Shown here piece by piece: positions 7,484 to 18,724 of a stretch of DNA of 42,086 bases. Below the pieces are notes generated by a model that was not told the DNA's origin, searched no databases, and saw only the letters and a program-made list of their open reading frames with translations. Origin of the DNA: Actinomycetota bacterium (GTDB lineage Bacteria; Actinomycetota; Geothermincolia; Fen-727; Anoxymicrobiaceae); the NCBI GenBank assembly GCA_018831265.1, contig JAHJCO010000027.1:1-42086 (forward strand). Reading direction: 5' to 3'. Positions within the stretch are counted from its first letter, which is position 1. Every line of letters begins with the position of its first letter. A program made the position numbers and the translations under genes.

Positions 7484-8782
7484 ACGAAGCTGCGCAACAG
7501 GGAACTCATACTCCTCGCCCTGGCCTCGCTGCTCATGTTCACCGGTTTCGTGGCCGTGCAGCTCGCCAGGGACGGCCGCGTGGATCCCGCCTCCCTCGCC
7601 TACCCCGCCGGGGTGGTGCTCATCTTCGTGGTGCTGCACCTCGTCCTTCGCTACCTGCTGCCGGCGGCCGACCCCCTGCTGCTCCCGCTGACCGCGGGGC
7701 TGACGTTCACCGGGCTGGTGATGATATACAGGCTCAACGCCGGCCTGGCCTTCGAGCAGCTCATCTGGATCACGGTGGGGGCCGTGTCCTTCGTGCTGGT
7801 GGTCCTCCTCCTGCGCAACTACGAGATGCTGGCCGACTACAAGTACACCCTGGGCCTGGCGGCCCTCGTACTGCTTGCCTCCACCATGTTCCTGGGCAAG
7901 GAGGTCAACGGGGCCAGGCTCTGGCTGCAGATCGGGCCGCTGCACTTCCAGCCTTCCGAGCTCGCCAAGGTGCTCCTGGTGATCTTCCTCGCGGCGTTCT
8001 TCGCCGAGAAGCACGAGGTCCTGAGCATCTCCACCCACCGGGTCTGGGGAATCCCCATGCCCGAGATAAAGTACTTCGGGCCGCTGATGCTGATGTGGGG
8101 CGTTAGCATCCTGATGATGATCTACCAGAAGGACCTGGGCTCCAGCCTGCTCTTCTTCGGCATATTCATAGCCATGCTCTACGCGGCCACGGGCCGGAAG
8201 ACCTACGTGCTGGTGGGGCTGGCCCTGTTCTTCCTGGGGGCGTTCCTGTGCTACCTGGTGTTCTTCCACGTGGAGGTGCGCGTGACCACCTGGCTGCACC
8301 CCTTCAACCCGGCGACCATCGAGGGCCGCTCCTACCAGATAAGCCAGTCGCTGTTCGCTCTCTCGTCGGGCGGCATCTCGGGCTCGGGGCTCGGGCTTGG
8401 CTATCCCCAGTTCATACCGTCCGTCACAACCGACTTCATCTTCAGCGCGGTCGGGGAGGAGCTGGGGCTCCTGGGCGCCGCCGGCCTGGTCATCATGTAC
8501 ATCCTGTACGTGGCCCGGGGGATCAAGGTCGCGCTGCTCCAGCGTGACGACTTCGGCAAGCTGCTCGCGGTGGGGCTGACCAGCATCATCGCCCTGCAGT
8601 CGTTCCTCATCATGGGAGGGGTGACGCGTCTCATACCGCTGACCGGCATCACCCTTCCGTTCGTCAGCTACGGGGGCTCGAGCCTGCTGGCCAACTTCAT
8701 CCTGCTGGCACTTCTGCTGGTGCTCAGCCACCGCGGCGCGACCACCAACGTCGACAGCATCAGGGAGGCCGGGCGCCGGTGA
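7484..8782 (+). CDS. rodA: RodA/FtsW/SpoVE-family peptidoglycan glycosyltransferase
   Basis: SEDS-family polymerase that joins lipid II disaccharides in the membrane, working with the class B PBP encoded next. Family signatures are VNGARLWLQIGPLHFQPSEL, KDLGSSLLFF, TTDFIFSAVGEELGLLGAAG and ITLPFVSYGGSSL; about 10-12 membrane helices are visible. The first ATG in frame (7535) falls inside the first membrane helix. The frame is open upstream to 7454 without ATG, GTG or TTG and reads KLRNRELILLALASLL, a typical RodA N-terminus. ACG 7484 lies nine bases after GGAGG (7470-7474), so it is chosen as start; CTG 7490 is the alternative. The 3' end overlaps pbpA by four bases. Confidence 0.9.
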   Translation, partial: TKLRNRELILLALASLLMFTGFVAVQLARDGRVDPASLAYPAGVVLIFVVLHLVLRYLLPAADPLLLPLTAGLTFTGLVMIYRLNAGLAFEQLIWITVGAVSFVLVVLLLRNYEMLADYKYTLGLAALVLLASTMFLGKEVNGARLWLQIGPLHFQPSELAKVLLVIFLAAFFAEKHEVLSISTHRVWGIPMPEIKYFGPLMLMWGVSILMMIYQKDLGSSLLFFGIFIAMLYAATGRKTYVLVGLALFFLGAFLCYLVFFHVEVRVTTWLHPFNPATIEGRSYQISQSLFALSSGGISGSGLGLGYPQFIPSVTTDFIFSAVGEELGLLGAAGLVIMYILYVARGIKVALLQRDDFGKLLAVGLTSIIALQSFLIMGGVTRLIPLTGITLPFVSYGGSSLLANFILLALLLVLSHRGATTNVDSIREAGRR

Positions 8783-10200
8783 ACAGGAATATCAAGATAC
8801 TGCTCGCCATATTCACAATCTGCCTGCTGGCTGTGGTGGTCAACCTCACCTGGATACAGATCTTCGGAGCGGAGGGGATCAACGGCAACGCCTACAACAA
8901 GCGCCGTCTGGTCCAGGAGTACGCCGTCCAGCGCGGGGATATCCTCTCGGCCGACGGACAGGTCCTCGCCCGGAGCGTGGACACGGGGACGGAGTACAGA
9001 TGGCAGCGTGAGTATCCGCTGGGGAAGCTGTTCGCCGACGTGACAGGGTACGACTCCTGGAAGTACGGCCGCACGGGGCTGGAGGAGACCTTCAACAAGG
9101 AGCTGCTGGGGCTCGGGCCCCAGCTCACCGTGCGGGGCCTGGGTAACCGCCTCCTCGGGGCGAACAGGAAAGGCAACTCGCTTCGCCTGTCCGTTGACAC
9201 CGGGCTGCAGCGGACGGCTGTGGAGGCACTGGGCGCGCGCAAGGGCGGTGTGGTCGCCATGAACCCGAGGACCGGAGAGGTGCTCGCGATGGTGACCTAC
9301 CCGACCTACGACCCGAACGTCGCCGTCCCCCTGCCGGGCAGGGACACCGGGGCCGCCTGGGCGGCCCTGGTAGCCGACCCGAACAAGCCGCTCTTCGACC
9401 GCTCGACGCTCGGTCTGTACCCGCCCGGCTCCTCGTTCAAGGTGGTCACCGCCGCCGCCGCCCTGGACCTGGGGGTGGTCAACCCCCAGAGCACCTTCGA
9501 CTGCGGCGGGAAGCTGGTGGTCGACGGGTACCCCATCTACGACTACGGGCGCAGGAGCCACGGCGAGTTGACCTTCGCCGAGGCCCTGGTCGTGTCGTGC
9601 AACATCACCTTCGCCCAGGTAGGGGCGAAGGTGGGGGCGAGTGCCCTGGTGGAGTACGCGGAGCTGTTCGGTTTCAACAGGGAGGTACCGTTCGACCTTC
9701 CCCTGGGGGTGAGCAAGGTGCAGCCGGCGAAGACCATGACCCCCGTGGACCTCGCCGTGGCGAGCTTCGGGCAGGGCGGCGACCTGGCCACCCCGCTGGA
9801 GATGGCCCTGGTTGCTTCGACCGTCGCCAACGACGGGGTTATGATGGCCCCGTACCTGGTCACCGAGATTCTCGACTACAACGGGAAGACGATCGAGTCG
9901 GCCGAGGACGAGCAGTACCAGGAGGTCATCGACCGTGCCACCGCGGAGACGTTGACCGCGATGATGGTAGACGTCGTTGACGAGGGGACCGGGACCGCCG
10001 CGCAGATCGACGGCGTGCAGGTAGCGGGAAAGACAGGGACCGCCGAGATAGAGGGAGCCGAGCCGCACGCGTGGTTCATCTGCTTCGCGCCGGCCGAGGA
10101 CCCGGTGATAGCGGTCGCCGTGCTGGTCGAGAACGCCGGCGAGGGCGGACGGGTAGCCGCCCCGATAGCCAGGGAGGTCCTCGAACACGCTCTGAAATGA
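8779..10200 (+). CDS. pbpA: Class B penicillin-binding protein PbpA (transpeptidase)
   Basis: 473 residues from GTG 8779, overlapping the rodA stop (translational coupling). Residues 5-28 form a signal anchor (IKILLAIFTICLLAVVVNLT). The periplasm-side dimerisation region has the RGDILSADG signature (about 52). The transpeptidase domain holds PGSSFK (nucleophile Ser218, Lys221), SCN at 273-275 and KTGT at 418-421. It crosslinks peptidoglycan stems with RodA. In mycobacteria pknA and pknB follow pbpA; here none follows, and the next gene, after a repeat element, is an unrelated hydrolase. Length is normal for actinobacterial PbpA (about 470-490). Confidence 0.93.
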   Translation: MNRNIKILLAIFTICLLAVVVNLTWIQIFGAEGINGNAYNKRRLVQEYAVQRGDILSADGQVLARSVDTGTEYRWQREYPLGKLFADVTGYDSWKYGRTGLEETFNKELLGLGPQLTVRGLGNRLLGANRKGNSLRLSVDTGLQRTAVEALGARKGGVVAMNPRTGEVLAMVTYPTYDPNVAVPLPGRDTGAAWAALVADPNKPLFDRSTLGLYPPGSSFKVVTAAAALDLGVVNPQSTFDCGGKLVVDGYPIYDYGRRSHGELTFAEALVVSCNITFAQVGAKVGASALVEYAELFGFNREVPFDLPLGVSKVQPAKTMTPVDLAVASFGQGGDLATPLEMALVASTVANDGVMMAPYLVTEILDYNGKTIESAEDEQYQEVIDRATAETLTAMMVDVVDEGTGTAAQIDGVQVAGKTGTAEIEGAEPHAWFICFAPAEDPVIAVAVLVENAGEGGRVAAPIAREVLEHALK

Positions 10201-10207
10201 CTAAAAT

Positions 10208-10299
10208 GGGGGTCAGGCGGGATTCGAGTCAGGCAGGATTCGATGCGAGTCGGAACCGGGACCAGGGTGTAGCAAAAGAGCCTGACCCTTCTGCTACAC
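10208..10299. repeat. REP-like repeat pair and hairpin between pbpA and the hydrolase operon
   Basis: Two near-copies of GGGTCAGGCGGGATTCG lie at 10210-10226 and 10226-10242, the reverse complement of the repeat words at 396-614. They are followed by a stem-loop: GTGTAGCA at 10267-10274 pairs with TGCTACAC at 10292-10299, and after one mismatch AAG pairs with CTT. The loop contains CCTGACC, another fragment of the same repeat. There is no T-run, so a simple terminator is less likely than a RAYT-type element. Confidence 0.6.
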
Positions 10300-10317
10300 A
10301 TGCGATCGGAGGGTGAG

Positions 10318-11544
10318 ATGAGATTTATCGCGAGGCAGATCAAGAGGCTCGTGCTGGGGGTGCTGCTGCTGGTCGGCGGCCTGGCGGCGGCCGTGGTCGC
10401 CACCGACTTCGGCCTGCGCCTTCGCTACCACACCATCAAGCAGACCGGGGTACCACAGGGGCCTCCGCCCGGTTTCGAGTCCCCCGGCGAGCGGACCCTC
10501 TCCGGCGTGATGGAGGGCCTGGAGCAGGTCCCCTTCGAGCCCAGCTACCTGGGCATAATCCCGGCCGCGCTCAACAACAACCTGCTCCTGGCGTTGAACG
10601 CGATGAGGGCCACCAGTGCTCGCATGTACCAGTATCCCGCCGACTTCGAGAACACGGTCATCGAGAGCTTCGACGGCACCCCCATCACGGTGGCGGTCGG
10701 AATCCACGGCGACCGTCCCCGCCCCGCGATCGTCATGTCCCACGGGTTCATGGGCTCCAAGAACGACCACTACATCATCGACAGCGCCATCACGGCCTAC
10801 GGCTGGGGCTTCAACGTGCTGGGGATAGACCTGCGTAACTTCGGGCGGAGCCAGGCCCTGACCCACACCCCGACCAGCGCCGGCTGGAAGGAGGGCGAGG
10901 ACCTGCTGGCCGCCGCGAAGTACCTGGGCGAGATGCCCGAGGTCACCAGTGTCGGCATAATGGGGTTCTCCATGGGGGCCGGCTCGACCATGAGGGCGGC
11001 CTACATGGCGAAGGAGTACCCGTACCTCACCGGGGGGGCGATAGCCTGGAACGGCTACTCCGACGCGGGCCGGATGATCGAGTATATCGGGACCAGGCCG
11101 CCGCTCAACAACCCGTTCTACCCCGTCTACCTGGGGTTCAGGCTGATGCACTTCATGCGCCGAAGGGACATGCTCGGCTACGTGACTGACCCCGAGCAGC
11201 GCAAGCACCTGGAGGGCGGCTTCCACGACGCCGACTTCTGCTCCTACGTGGAGGAGATCGCCGCGCCCCACTACGGCGTGACCGCCGAGGAGTACTACCG
11301 CAACGCCAGCCCGAGGGAGTACCTCGCCGACGTCGAGGTCCCTCTCCTGGTGGTGCACGCCGCTGACGACCCCATCTGCCCGGCCTCCGAGATGGACGAA
11401 CTGCAGGAGGTCGTGAGCGAGAACCCTAACGTGAACATCTGGATGCTGCCCACGGGGAACCATTGCCTTTTCCGGTACATGGACCGCAACTGGTACGAGA
11501 CCGTGATGCGCGACTACTTCACCTACTGGGCGACCTGGGACTGA
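10318..11544 (+). CDS. Membrane-anchored alpha/beta hydrolase
   Basis: 408 residues from ATG 10318, five bases after GGAGG; the upstream in-frame ATG at 10300 has no ribosome site. A membrane helix at about 10-32 (LVLGVLLLVGGLAAAVVATD) places the hydrolase outside or at the membrane. The fold is shown by IVMSHGFMGSKNDHY (oxyanion region), GIMGFSMGAGSTMRAA (nucleophile Ser218), VVHAADDPICPASE (acid Asp) and PTGNHCLF (His). The insert between strand 6 and the acid is long. The triad is complete, so it is probably an active esterase, peptidase or acyl hydrolase; the substrate is unknown. It begins a probable three-gene operon with the 11565 and 13266 genes (gaps of 20 and 12 bases). Confidence 0.85.
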   Translation: MRFIARQIKRLVLGVLLLVGGLAAAVVATDFGLRLRYHTIKQTGVPQGPPPGFESPGERTLSGVMEGLEQVPFEPSYLGIIPAALNNNLLLALNAMRATSARMYQYPADFENTVIESFDGTPITVAVGIHGDRPRPAIVMSHGFMGSKNDHYIIDSAITAYGWGFNVLGIDLRNFGRSQALTHTPTSAGWKEGEDLLAAAKYLGEMPEVTSVGIMGFSMGAGSTMRAAYMAKEYPYLTGGAIAWNGYSDAGRMIEYIGTRPPLNNPFYPVYLGFRLMHFMRRRDMLGYVTDPEQRKHLEGGFHDADFCSYVEEIAAPHYGVTAEEYYRNASPREYLADVEVPLLVVHAADDPICPASEMDELQEVVSENPNVNIWMLPTGNHCLFRYMDRNWYETVMRDYFTYWATWD

Positions 11545-11564
11545 GCCCGGGAAGGAGACTGATC

Positions 11565-13253
11565 GTGGATCCGGCGCGTCGCGGCGGCCGTTTTCGCATC
11601 GGGGTCAGACGCCGTTGCGAAAGACGTGTGCACGCGCCGGCGCGGGCCCGTTGTCTTTCCACGGCGCTCCTGCTGGCGGTCCTCTGCGGGACCTGTGTGG
11701 CACCTGTCTCCTGCGGCCCGGGGAAACGGACCTCCTACAGGGTCGAGCAGGGTGGCGTGGTCGTCGGGAGCCAGGTCGTGACCGTGCGCCCCGAGCAGGG
11801 CTCGCAAGTCTACACGTCGGTGGAGCGGCGGCCGTTCATGCGCTTCGATACCAAGACCACCAGGCGGCTCGAGCTCGACGCCGACCTCAGGCGCATGCGG
11901 AGGTACTACTCCAACAGCCGGGTGCCGGGTGCCGCCTACCGGACCTACATCGAGTCCCGGGACGAGGGTTACGCGTTCCTCGAGAACGGGCTTCAGACGT
12001 TCTTCTACCAGCCGCAGGTGCCGACCGAGGGAGCGTTCGCACCGCTGGAGGCGGACTCGGCCTGCCTTCTCCAGGCGCTCATCGACCGGTTCAGGGCCGC
12101 GAGCGTGCCGGAGGCGATCGCTTACGTAATAGTCCCCTCGCGCAGCCCGGTCGTCCGGCAGGTGCACATCACCTCTCCCTCGAGTGGCCGCCTGGAGATA
12201 ACCGGTGAGGGCCTGCCGAAGGTGGAGCTCGAGCTGGACCAGGACGGGACCATCGTGTCATCGCGGGCGGAAGGCGGCGTGAACATCGAACGGGGGAGTG
12301 CGGGCGCCTTGAACTCGAAGCCGTACTCGCCGTCCCGCGGCGCCTACGACGTCCGGGAGGTCAGGCTCACCACCAGCGGGACGACCGCCAGCGGAGAGCG
12401 GCAGGAGCTGGCGGGGTCGCTGTACCTGCCGGGAGGTAAGAGTCCCTACCCCGCGGTGGTCCTCGAGGCGGACTACGGCCCGCAGGACCGCACGGGCTGC
12501 GGCCTGTTGAGCCGGTTGGCGGACGGGCTGGTAAGGCGCGGATTCGCGGTGCTGACCTGCGACCGCCAGGGCATCCCCGAGAGCGAAGGTGATTTCGCCT
12601 CCTACACGCTCGAGTCGGAGTCCCGGGACTTCGACGCCAAGGTCCAGTACCTGTTCCTGAGGGGGGACATAGATCCCGAGCGGATATACGCGATCGGTCA
12701 CGGACAGGGGGGGCTGGTCGCCTCGCAGGTCGCCTACCAGAACCCGTACGTCTCCGCGTGCGTGCTGCTCGCGACCCCGTCGGTGAGGATGTTCCCGGAG
12801 CTCGCCGATACGATGGCGGTCGAGCGGGGGCGTCGCGGGGCGCTGCTGCCCCAGGAGGTCGAGGCCGAGCTGGCCAACACGCGGAACCTGGTGAACCTGC
12901 TGGGAGAGACCGAGGGCTCCACCGCGGTGGCCATGGACCACACCGTGTTCCTGGACTGGATGCGGACCGCGGAGTTCCTCTACCCGCCCGATACCATGAG
13001 GAACCTGGCCGTACCGGTACTGGTGGTCCAGGGCACGGATGACGAGGTGGTGCCCGCGGCGCAGGCGGAGGACCTGATGACGTCCCTGGAAGGACGGGGC
13101 AAGAGCACCCAGGAGCTGGCGCTGTTCGAGGGCCTGGGACACGAGCTGGGGCCCTGGTCGGACGAGGCGAGGTCCAGGCCGTACCGCTCCCACCCCGAGG
13201 TCGACCCGGCGGTGATCGAGAAGATTACGGACTGGCTGAAGGCGCTGGAGTAG
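11565..13253 (+). CDS. Alpha/beta-hydrolase-fold exported protein lacking the nucleophile serine
   Basis: 562 residues from GTG 11565, seven bases after GAAGGAG. The N-terminus is Arg-rich, then a hydrophobic stretch (STALLLAVLCGTCVAPVSC) that could be a Sec or weak lipoprotein signal. Residues of about 50-260 form a beta-rich domain that I do not recognise (YRVEQGGVVVGSQVVTVRPE, later LEITGEGLPKVELELDQDG). The C-terminal 300 residues are an alpha/beta hydrolase: VVLEADYGPQDRTG, IYAIGHGQGGLVAS, VVQGTDDEVVP and GLGHELGP. The nucleophile elbow normally reads GHSxGG; here residue 380 is Gly (codon GGA), while Asp and His are kept. It may be a pseudo-enzyme that binds rather than cleaves. It is sandwiched between an active-looking hydrolase and an M28 peptidase. 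Confidence 0.82.
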   Translation: MDPARRGGRFRIGVRRRCERRVHAPARARCLSTALLLAVLCGTCVAPVSCGPGKRTSYRVEQGGVVVGSQVVTVRPEQGSQVYTSVERRPFMRFDTKTTRRLELDADLRRMRRYYSNSRVPGAAYRTYIESRDEGYAFLENGLQTFFYQPQVPTEGAFAPLEADSACLLQALIDRFRAASVPEAIAYVIVPSRSPVVRQVHITSPSSGRLEITGEGLPKVELELDQDGTIVSSRAEGGVNIERGSAGALNSKPYSPSRGAYDVREVRLTTSGTTASGERQELAGSLYLPGGKSPYPAVVLEADYGPQDRTGCGLLSRLADGLVRRGFAVLTCDRQGIPESEGDFASYTLESESRDFDAKVQYLFLRGDIDPERIYAIGHGQGGLVASQVAYQNPYVSACVLLATPSVRMFPELADTMAVERGRRGALLPQEVEAELANTRNLVNLLGETEGSTAVAMDHTVFLDWMRTAEFLYPPDTMRNLAVPVLVVQGTDDEVVPAAQAEDLMTSLEGRGKSTQELALFEGLGHELGPWSDEARSRPYRSHPEVDPAVIEKITDWLKALE

Positions 13254-13265
13254 GGGGAGCGGCCG

Positions 13266-14411
13266 ATGGGCATGAGCGAGGACGTCTACGAGCTGGCGGT
13301 CGAGATAGGGCCGAGGGGCGCGTGCACCCCCGCGGAGGGGATCGCCGCGAGGTACATCCGGGGCCGCTTCGAGGAGCGTGGGCTGGAGTGCGAGACCCAG
13401 GAGTTCTTCACCATCGACACCTACTCATACCTCTACATGATCTACCTGTCGGTCGCCATAGCGTGCGCGGTGGCGTCGTTCTGGTTCCCCTACGTGGCGG
13501 CCCCGCTGGCGCTCGTGAACGCCGTTCTGTTCGCCCTGGACCTGGAGACGTTCCCTGTAGTCTCCCGGCTGCTGCCCCAGCGGTTGAGCAGGAACGTGAT
13601 AGGCCGTGCCCCATCCGAAGAAGGCGGGGTATCGCTGGTGGTGGTGGCGCACTACGACAGTGCGCGGTCGGCCCTGTCGTTCAGCCCGGGGATGGTGAAG
13701 GGCTTTCGCAAGACGTTCTCGCTGATGATCGGCTGCGTCTTCGGGGTGGCGCTGCTGTGCTGGGCGAACCTCGTCATCTGGATAGCACGGGGCGACGCCA
13801 ACCTCTGGGTGTGGATACCCACCGTGGTGATCTCGGCCTACCTGCTGGTCCCGTTGTACATCATGATCCATCGCGAGGCGGCGATGACGCACACCAGCGG
13901 CGCCAACGACAACGCGAGCGGGGTCGCGGCGATGCTGGCCCTGATGGACAAGGTGAGCGAGGAGCGGCTGGGCGGCGTGATGTTCGTGGCCACCGGCGCG
14001 GAGGAGGTGGGGACCGCGGGCATGATAAGGTTCCTGGCCGAGCACGGCGAGGAGGTCCGCGACGCGCTCATCGTGAACCTCGACAACCTGGGCATCGGGC
14101 ACCTGTGCTACATCGATTGCGAGGGGATGCTGTTCGGGCACAGGAGCGACCCCGTGCTGCTCTGGCTGTCGGGGAAGGTGGTGGAGGCGAGGCGGTTCCC
14201 GGTGTGGAAGTCGTCATACCGGCTGCTCTCGACCGACGCCACACCCGCCCTGGCCCGCGGCTACCGCGCGATGAGCCTGATGGCGTTCGACGACGACGGC
14301 CGGCTGCCGAACTGGCACTGGGAGACCGACACGGTAGAGCACCTCTCCATCGAGAACCTGGAGACCGCCCGCGGCTTCCTCTGGAACCTGGTGAAGGCCA
14401 CGACGGACTAA
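13266..14411 (+). CDS. Membrane M28-family zinc aminopeptidase
   Basis: 381 residues from ATG 13266, twelve bases after the previous stop, with GGGGGAG upstream. M28 zinc-ligand motifs are visible: VVVAHYDSA (His129, Asp131), GANDNASGVAAM (bridging Asp), TGAEEVGTAGM (catalytic Glu and ligand Glu), LDNLGIG and TVEHLSIE (last His). Unusually, two pairs of membrane helices interrupt the peptidase: one at about 58-100 (SYLYMIYLSVAIACAVASFW and on) and one at about 150-200 (LMIGCVFGVALLCWANLVIW, then WIPTVVISAYLLVPLYIMI). The enzyme should remove N-terminal residues from peptides at the membrane. It is the last gene of the 10318 operon; the stop codon lies in a small stem-loop. Confidence 0.87.
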   Translation: MGMSEDVYELAVEIGPRGACTPAEGIAARYIRGRFEERGLECETQEFFTIDTYSYLYMIYLSVAIACAVASFWFPYVAAPLALVNAVLFALDLETFPVVSRLLPQRLSRNVIGRAPSEEGGVSLVVVAHYDSARSALSFSPGMVKGFRKTFSLMIGCVFGVALLCWANLVIWIARGDANLWVWIPTVVISAYLLVPLYIMIHREAAMTHTSGANDNASGVAAMLALMDKVSEERLGGVMFVATGAEEVGTAGMIRFLAEHGEEVRDALIVNLDNLGIGHLCYIDCEGMLFGHRSDPVLLWLSGKVVEARRFPVWKSSYRLLSTDATPALARGYRAMSLMAFDDDGRLPNWHWETDTVEHLSIENLETARGFLWNLVKATTD

Positions 14412-14541
14412 TACCTGGTGCCAGGCACATCAGCTCAAAGGTATTAGCCATGAAAGAAAACCTCAAACCATTCCTTTCAAGAGACGCTCGACGACATGTC
14501 TTATCTAGCCTGTGAAAGTTTTGGTCTGAGGTATTCTTTCA
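14408..14541. repeat. Stem-loop and long imperfect inverted repeat after the M28 gene
   Basis: Two nested structures are seen. CTAATACCT at 14408-14416 pairs perfectly with AGGTATTAG at 14439-14447, enclosing GTGCCAGGCAC (14418-14428), the word also found at 552-562. Directly after it, 14451-14479 (opening TGAAAGAAAACCTCAAACCA) is an inverted match to 14513-14541 (ending TGGTCTGAGGTATTCTTTCA), with 24 of 29 positions pairing and a 33-base spacer. The position between convergent genes allows a terminator role; the repeat words favour a mobile REP-like origin. Confidence 0.6.
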
Positions 14542-14770
14542 CCAGAGGACCAGGCATCGCCGACCGGGTCCTCGTCGAATTCTTCACCTCGGGCAGTTTC
14601 AGGTCATGCCCGGGACCGGCTTAAGCAACCCTCGCTGCAATGAGCGATACGCGGAACCATGAAGCGTTTCAAACTGATCCCTCCTTCCAAGTATCGCGTT
14701 GTAGTCATAATACCTGTTAGATAAATACTGTACATGTCCTGTGTCAACTCCTGAAATGCTCGCGCGCGCC
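14542..14770. other. Intergenic stretch without a recognised gene
   Basis: Between the inverted repeat and the stop of the lipase-like gene I see no coding region, RNA gene or clear signal. Base composition becomes more mixed, with an AT-rich patch near 14698-14735, unlike the GC-rich coding DNA on both sides. Confidence 0.5.
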
Positions 14771-15487
14771 CTACGTGAGGGCGGGTTCCCGGCCGTCGGC
14801 GTGCTCCCCGGGGAAGGCTCCCGCGGGCAGGCCCCCCCGGAGGAACTCGGCTGTCGCCGAGATCACCTGCGGGCTGAACACCAGCCCCCAGTGGAACACC
14901 GGCCAGATCAGCTCCAGGTTGTAGCCGCACGAGAGGTGCGCCGACCGCGAGGGCAGGATGATGATGTCGTGTGTCAGGTAGATGGACAGGCACTTGTCGC
15001 TTTCACACCAGCAGTTCTCCTCGTTCAGGTCGCGCATGAAATCCGATCCCCGGCGCACCTGCCTGCCCGCCGGGGTGTGCAGGACCGCGAAGCCGGTGTA
15101 GATGCCGTCGAGCGGGGCTCCGACGAACGTGGCGCGCCCGAGCCTCTTCGCTCCGCCGAACCTCTGTATGTACACGCGCGCGATGGTGCCCCCCATGCTG
15201 TATCCCACCAGGTTGACGCGGTCGACATGGAGGCGGTCGCACGCCGTCTCCACCTCGCCCAGCAGCCTCTCCGCCGAGTCGTTCATGTCTCCGACCCCCA
15301 TGAAGGGGAACTCGAGGGTCACGGTGCCGAGCCCGTGCTTGCGCAGCTCGCGCGCAATCCATTTCGTGTGCCATACCGGCGCCCCGAACCCGGGGACAAC
15401 GAGTGTGGGCAGCGACGAGCAGTCCTCCCCCGGCACATGCGCGTCACACCCGCGCTCGGGTTGTTTGTACTTCATCGTGCCAGTCAC
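14771..15487 (-). CDS. Lipase/esterase-like alpha/beta hydrolase
   Basis: 238 residues from GTG 15487, six bases after GAGGGG; ATG 15475 is an alternative. The opening TLVVPGFGAPVWHTKWIARE and VNLVGYSMGGTIARVYIQ are typical of triacylglycerol-lipase/PGAP1-like alpha/beta hydrolases that attack acyl esters, with the nucleophile Ser in GYSMGG. FVGAPLDG and THDIIILPSRSAHL fit the strand-6 and acid/His regions. No signal peptide is visible, so it is probably cytoplasmic. It has several Cys residues (CWCESDKC near 165). TATAGA on the minus strand (15531-15536) and the palindrome ATAACAGTTAT (15534-15544) may be promoter elements. The product's substrate is not predictable. Confidence 0.8.
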   Translation of the reverse strand: MTGTMKYKQPERGCDAHVPGEDCSSLPTLVVPGFGAPVWHTKWIARELRKHGLGTVTLEFPFMGVGDMNDSAERLLGEVETACDRLHVDRVNLVGYSMGGTIARVYIQRFGGAKRLGRATFVGAPLDGIYTGFAVLHTPAGRQVRRGSDFMRDLNEENCWCESDKCLSIYLTHDIIILPSRSAHLSCGYNLELIWPVFHWGLVFSPQVISATAEFLRGGLPAGAFPGEHADGREPALT

Positions 15488-15572
15488 CTGTAACCCCTCA
15501 TATGACCCCTTTCACGCGGGCGAGCATGGCTCTATAACAGTTATTAACGGCAAAGAGGCCCCGGCCCTTGAT

Positions 15573-18317
<2,745 letters not shown>

Positions 18318-18351
18318 CCCGATCACTTCCTTCACCCCGATGATAGCTATA

Positions 18352-18369
18352 TTAACCCCCCGGGGTGAA
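18352..18369. promoter_or_regulatory. CsoR-like operator in the copA promoter region
   Basis: TTAACCCCCCGGGGTGAA is a GC-tract palindrome flanked by A/T (ACCCC-CC-GGGGT core), resembling the operators of CsoR copper repressors. It lies 35 bases upstream of the copA start, next to TATAGC/AATATA sequences that could be the -10 on the minus strand. No csoR gene is in the window. Copper induction is inferred from the form and position of the site. Confidence 0.45.
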
Positions 18370-18520
18370 TGACCTGCGTCACGGATCTGGAATAGCTCGA
18401 GTGGGAAGCAGGGGCCGGCGCGGCTGTTCAGAAAGAATACGGCAGAGCCGAAGAATGATTGTAAGGCCGGGCCGAGTTCGCGCCTTCGGGCCGCGGGCGT
18501 CGATGGACAGGGAGGTTCTG

Positions 18521-18724
18521 ATGGCCAGGGACCCGATCTGCGGGATGGAAGTGGACCCCGAGACGGCGGCGGAGTCCTTGAACTACGACGGGGAGATGTA
18601 CTACTTCTGCGCCCCGGCGTGCAAGCGGAAGTTCGAGGCCGAGCCCGGTAAGTACCTCGGCGGCAAGAAGGAGCCCGCGGCTCCCGCGAAGCAGGGGTTC
18701 TGGGCGAAGCTGTTCAAGGGGTGA
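18521..18724 (+). CDS. YHS-domain metal-binding protein
   Basis: 67 residues from ATG 18521, five bases after GGAGG; an upstream in-frame ATG (18503) has no ribosome site. The protein is one YHS domain: [20 protein letters not shown], then [16 protein letters not shown], followed by a short basic tail. YHS domains bind metal through the CGM and FC..C cysteines and are often fused to, or encoded beside, copper ATPases. The divergent position next to copA and the shared operator region suggest a copper chaperone or sensor. The 150 bases between the copA operator and this start hold no other gene that I can support. Confidence 0.85.
   Translation: MARDPICGMEVDPETAAESLNYDGEMYYFCAPACKRKFEAEPGKYLGGKKEPAAPAKQGFWAKLFKG

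Noticed and set aside
7442..8731. Long open frame (429 codons) on the minus strand
   Set aside because: It is antisense to rodA, with a His/Gln/Glu-rich composition typical of a shadow frame in GC-rich coding DNA.
14604..14740. tRNA or other RNA gene in the gap after the M28 gene
   Set aside because: No cloverleaf or conserved tRNA arm sequences could be found by eye.
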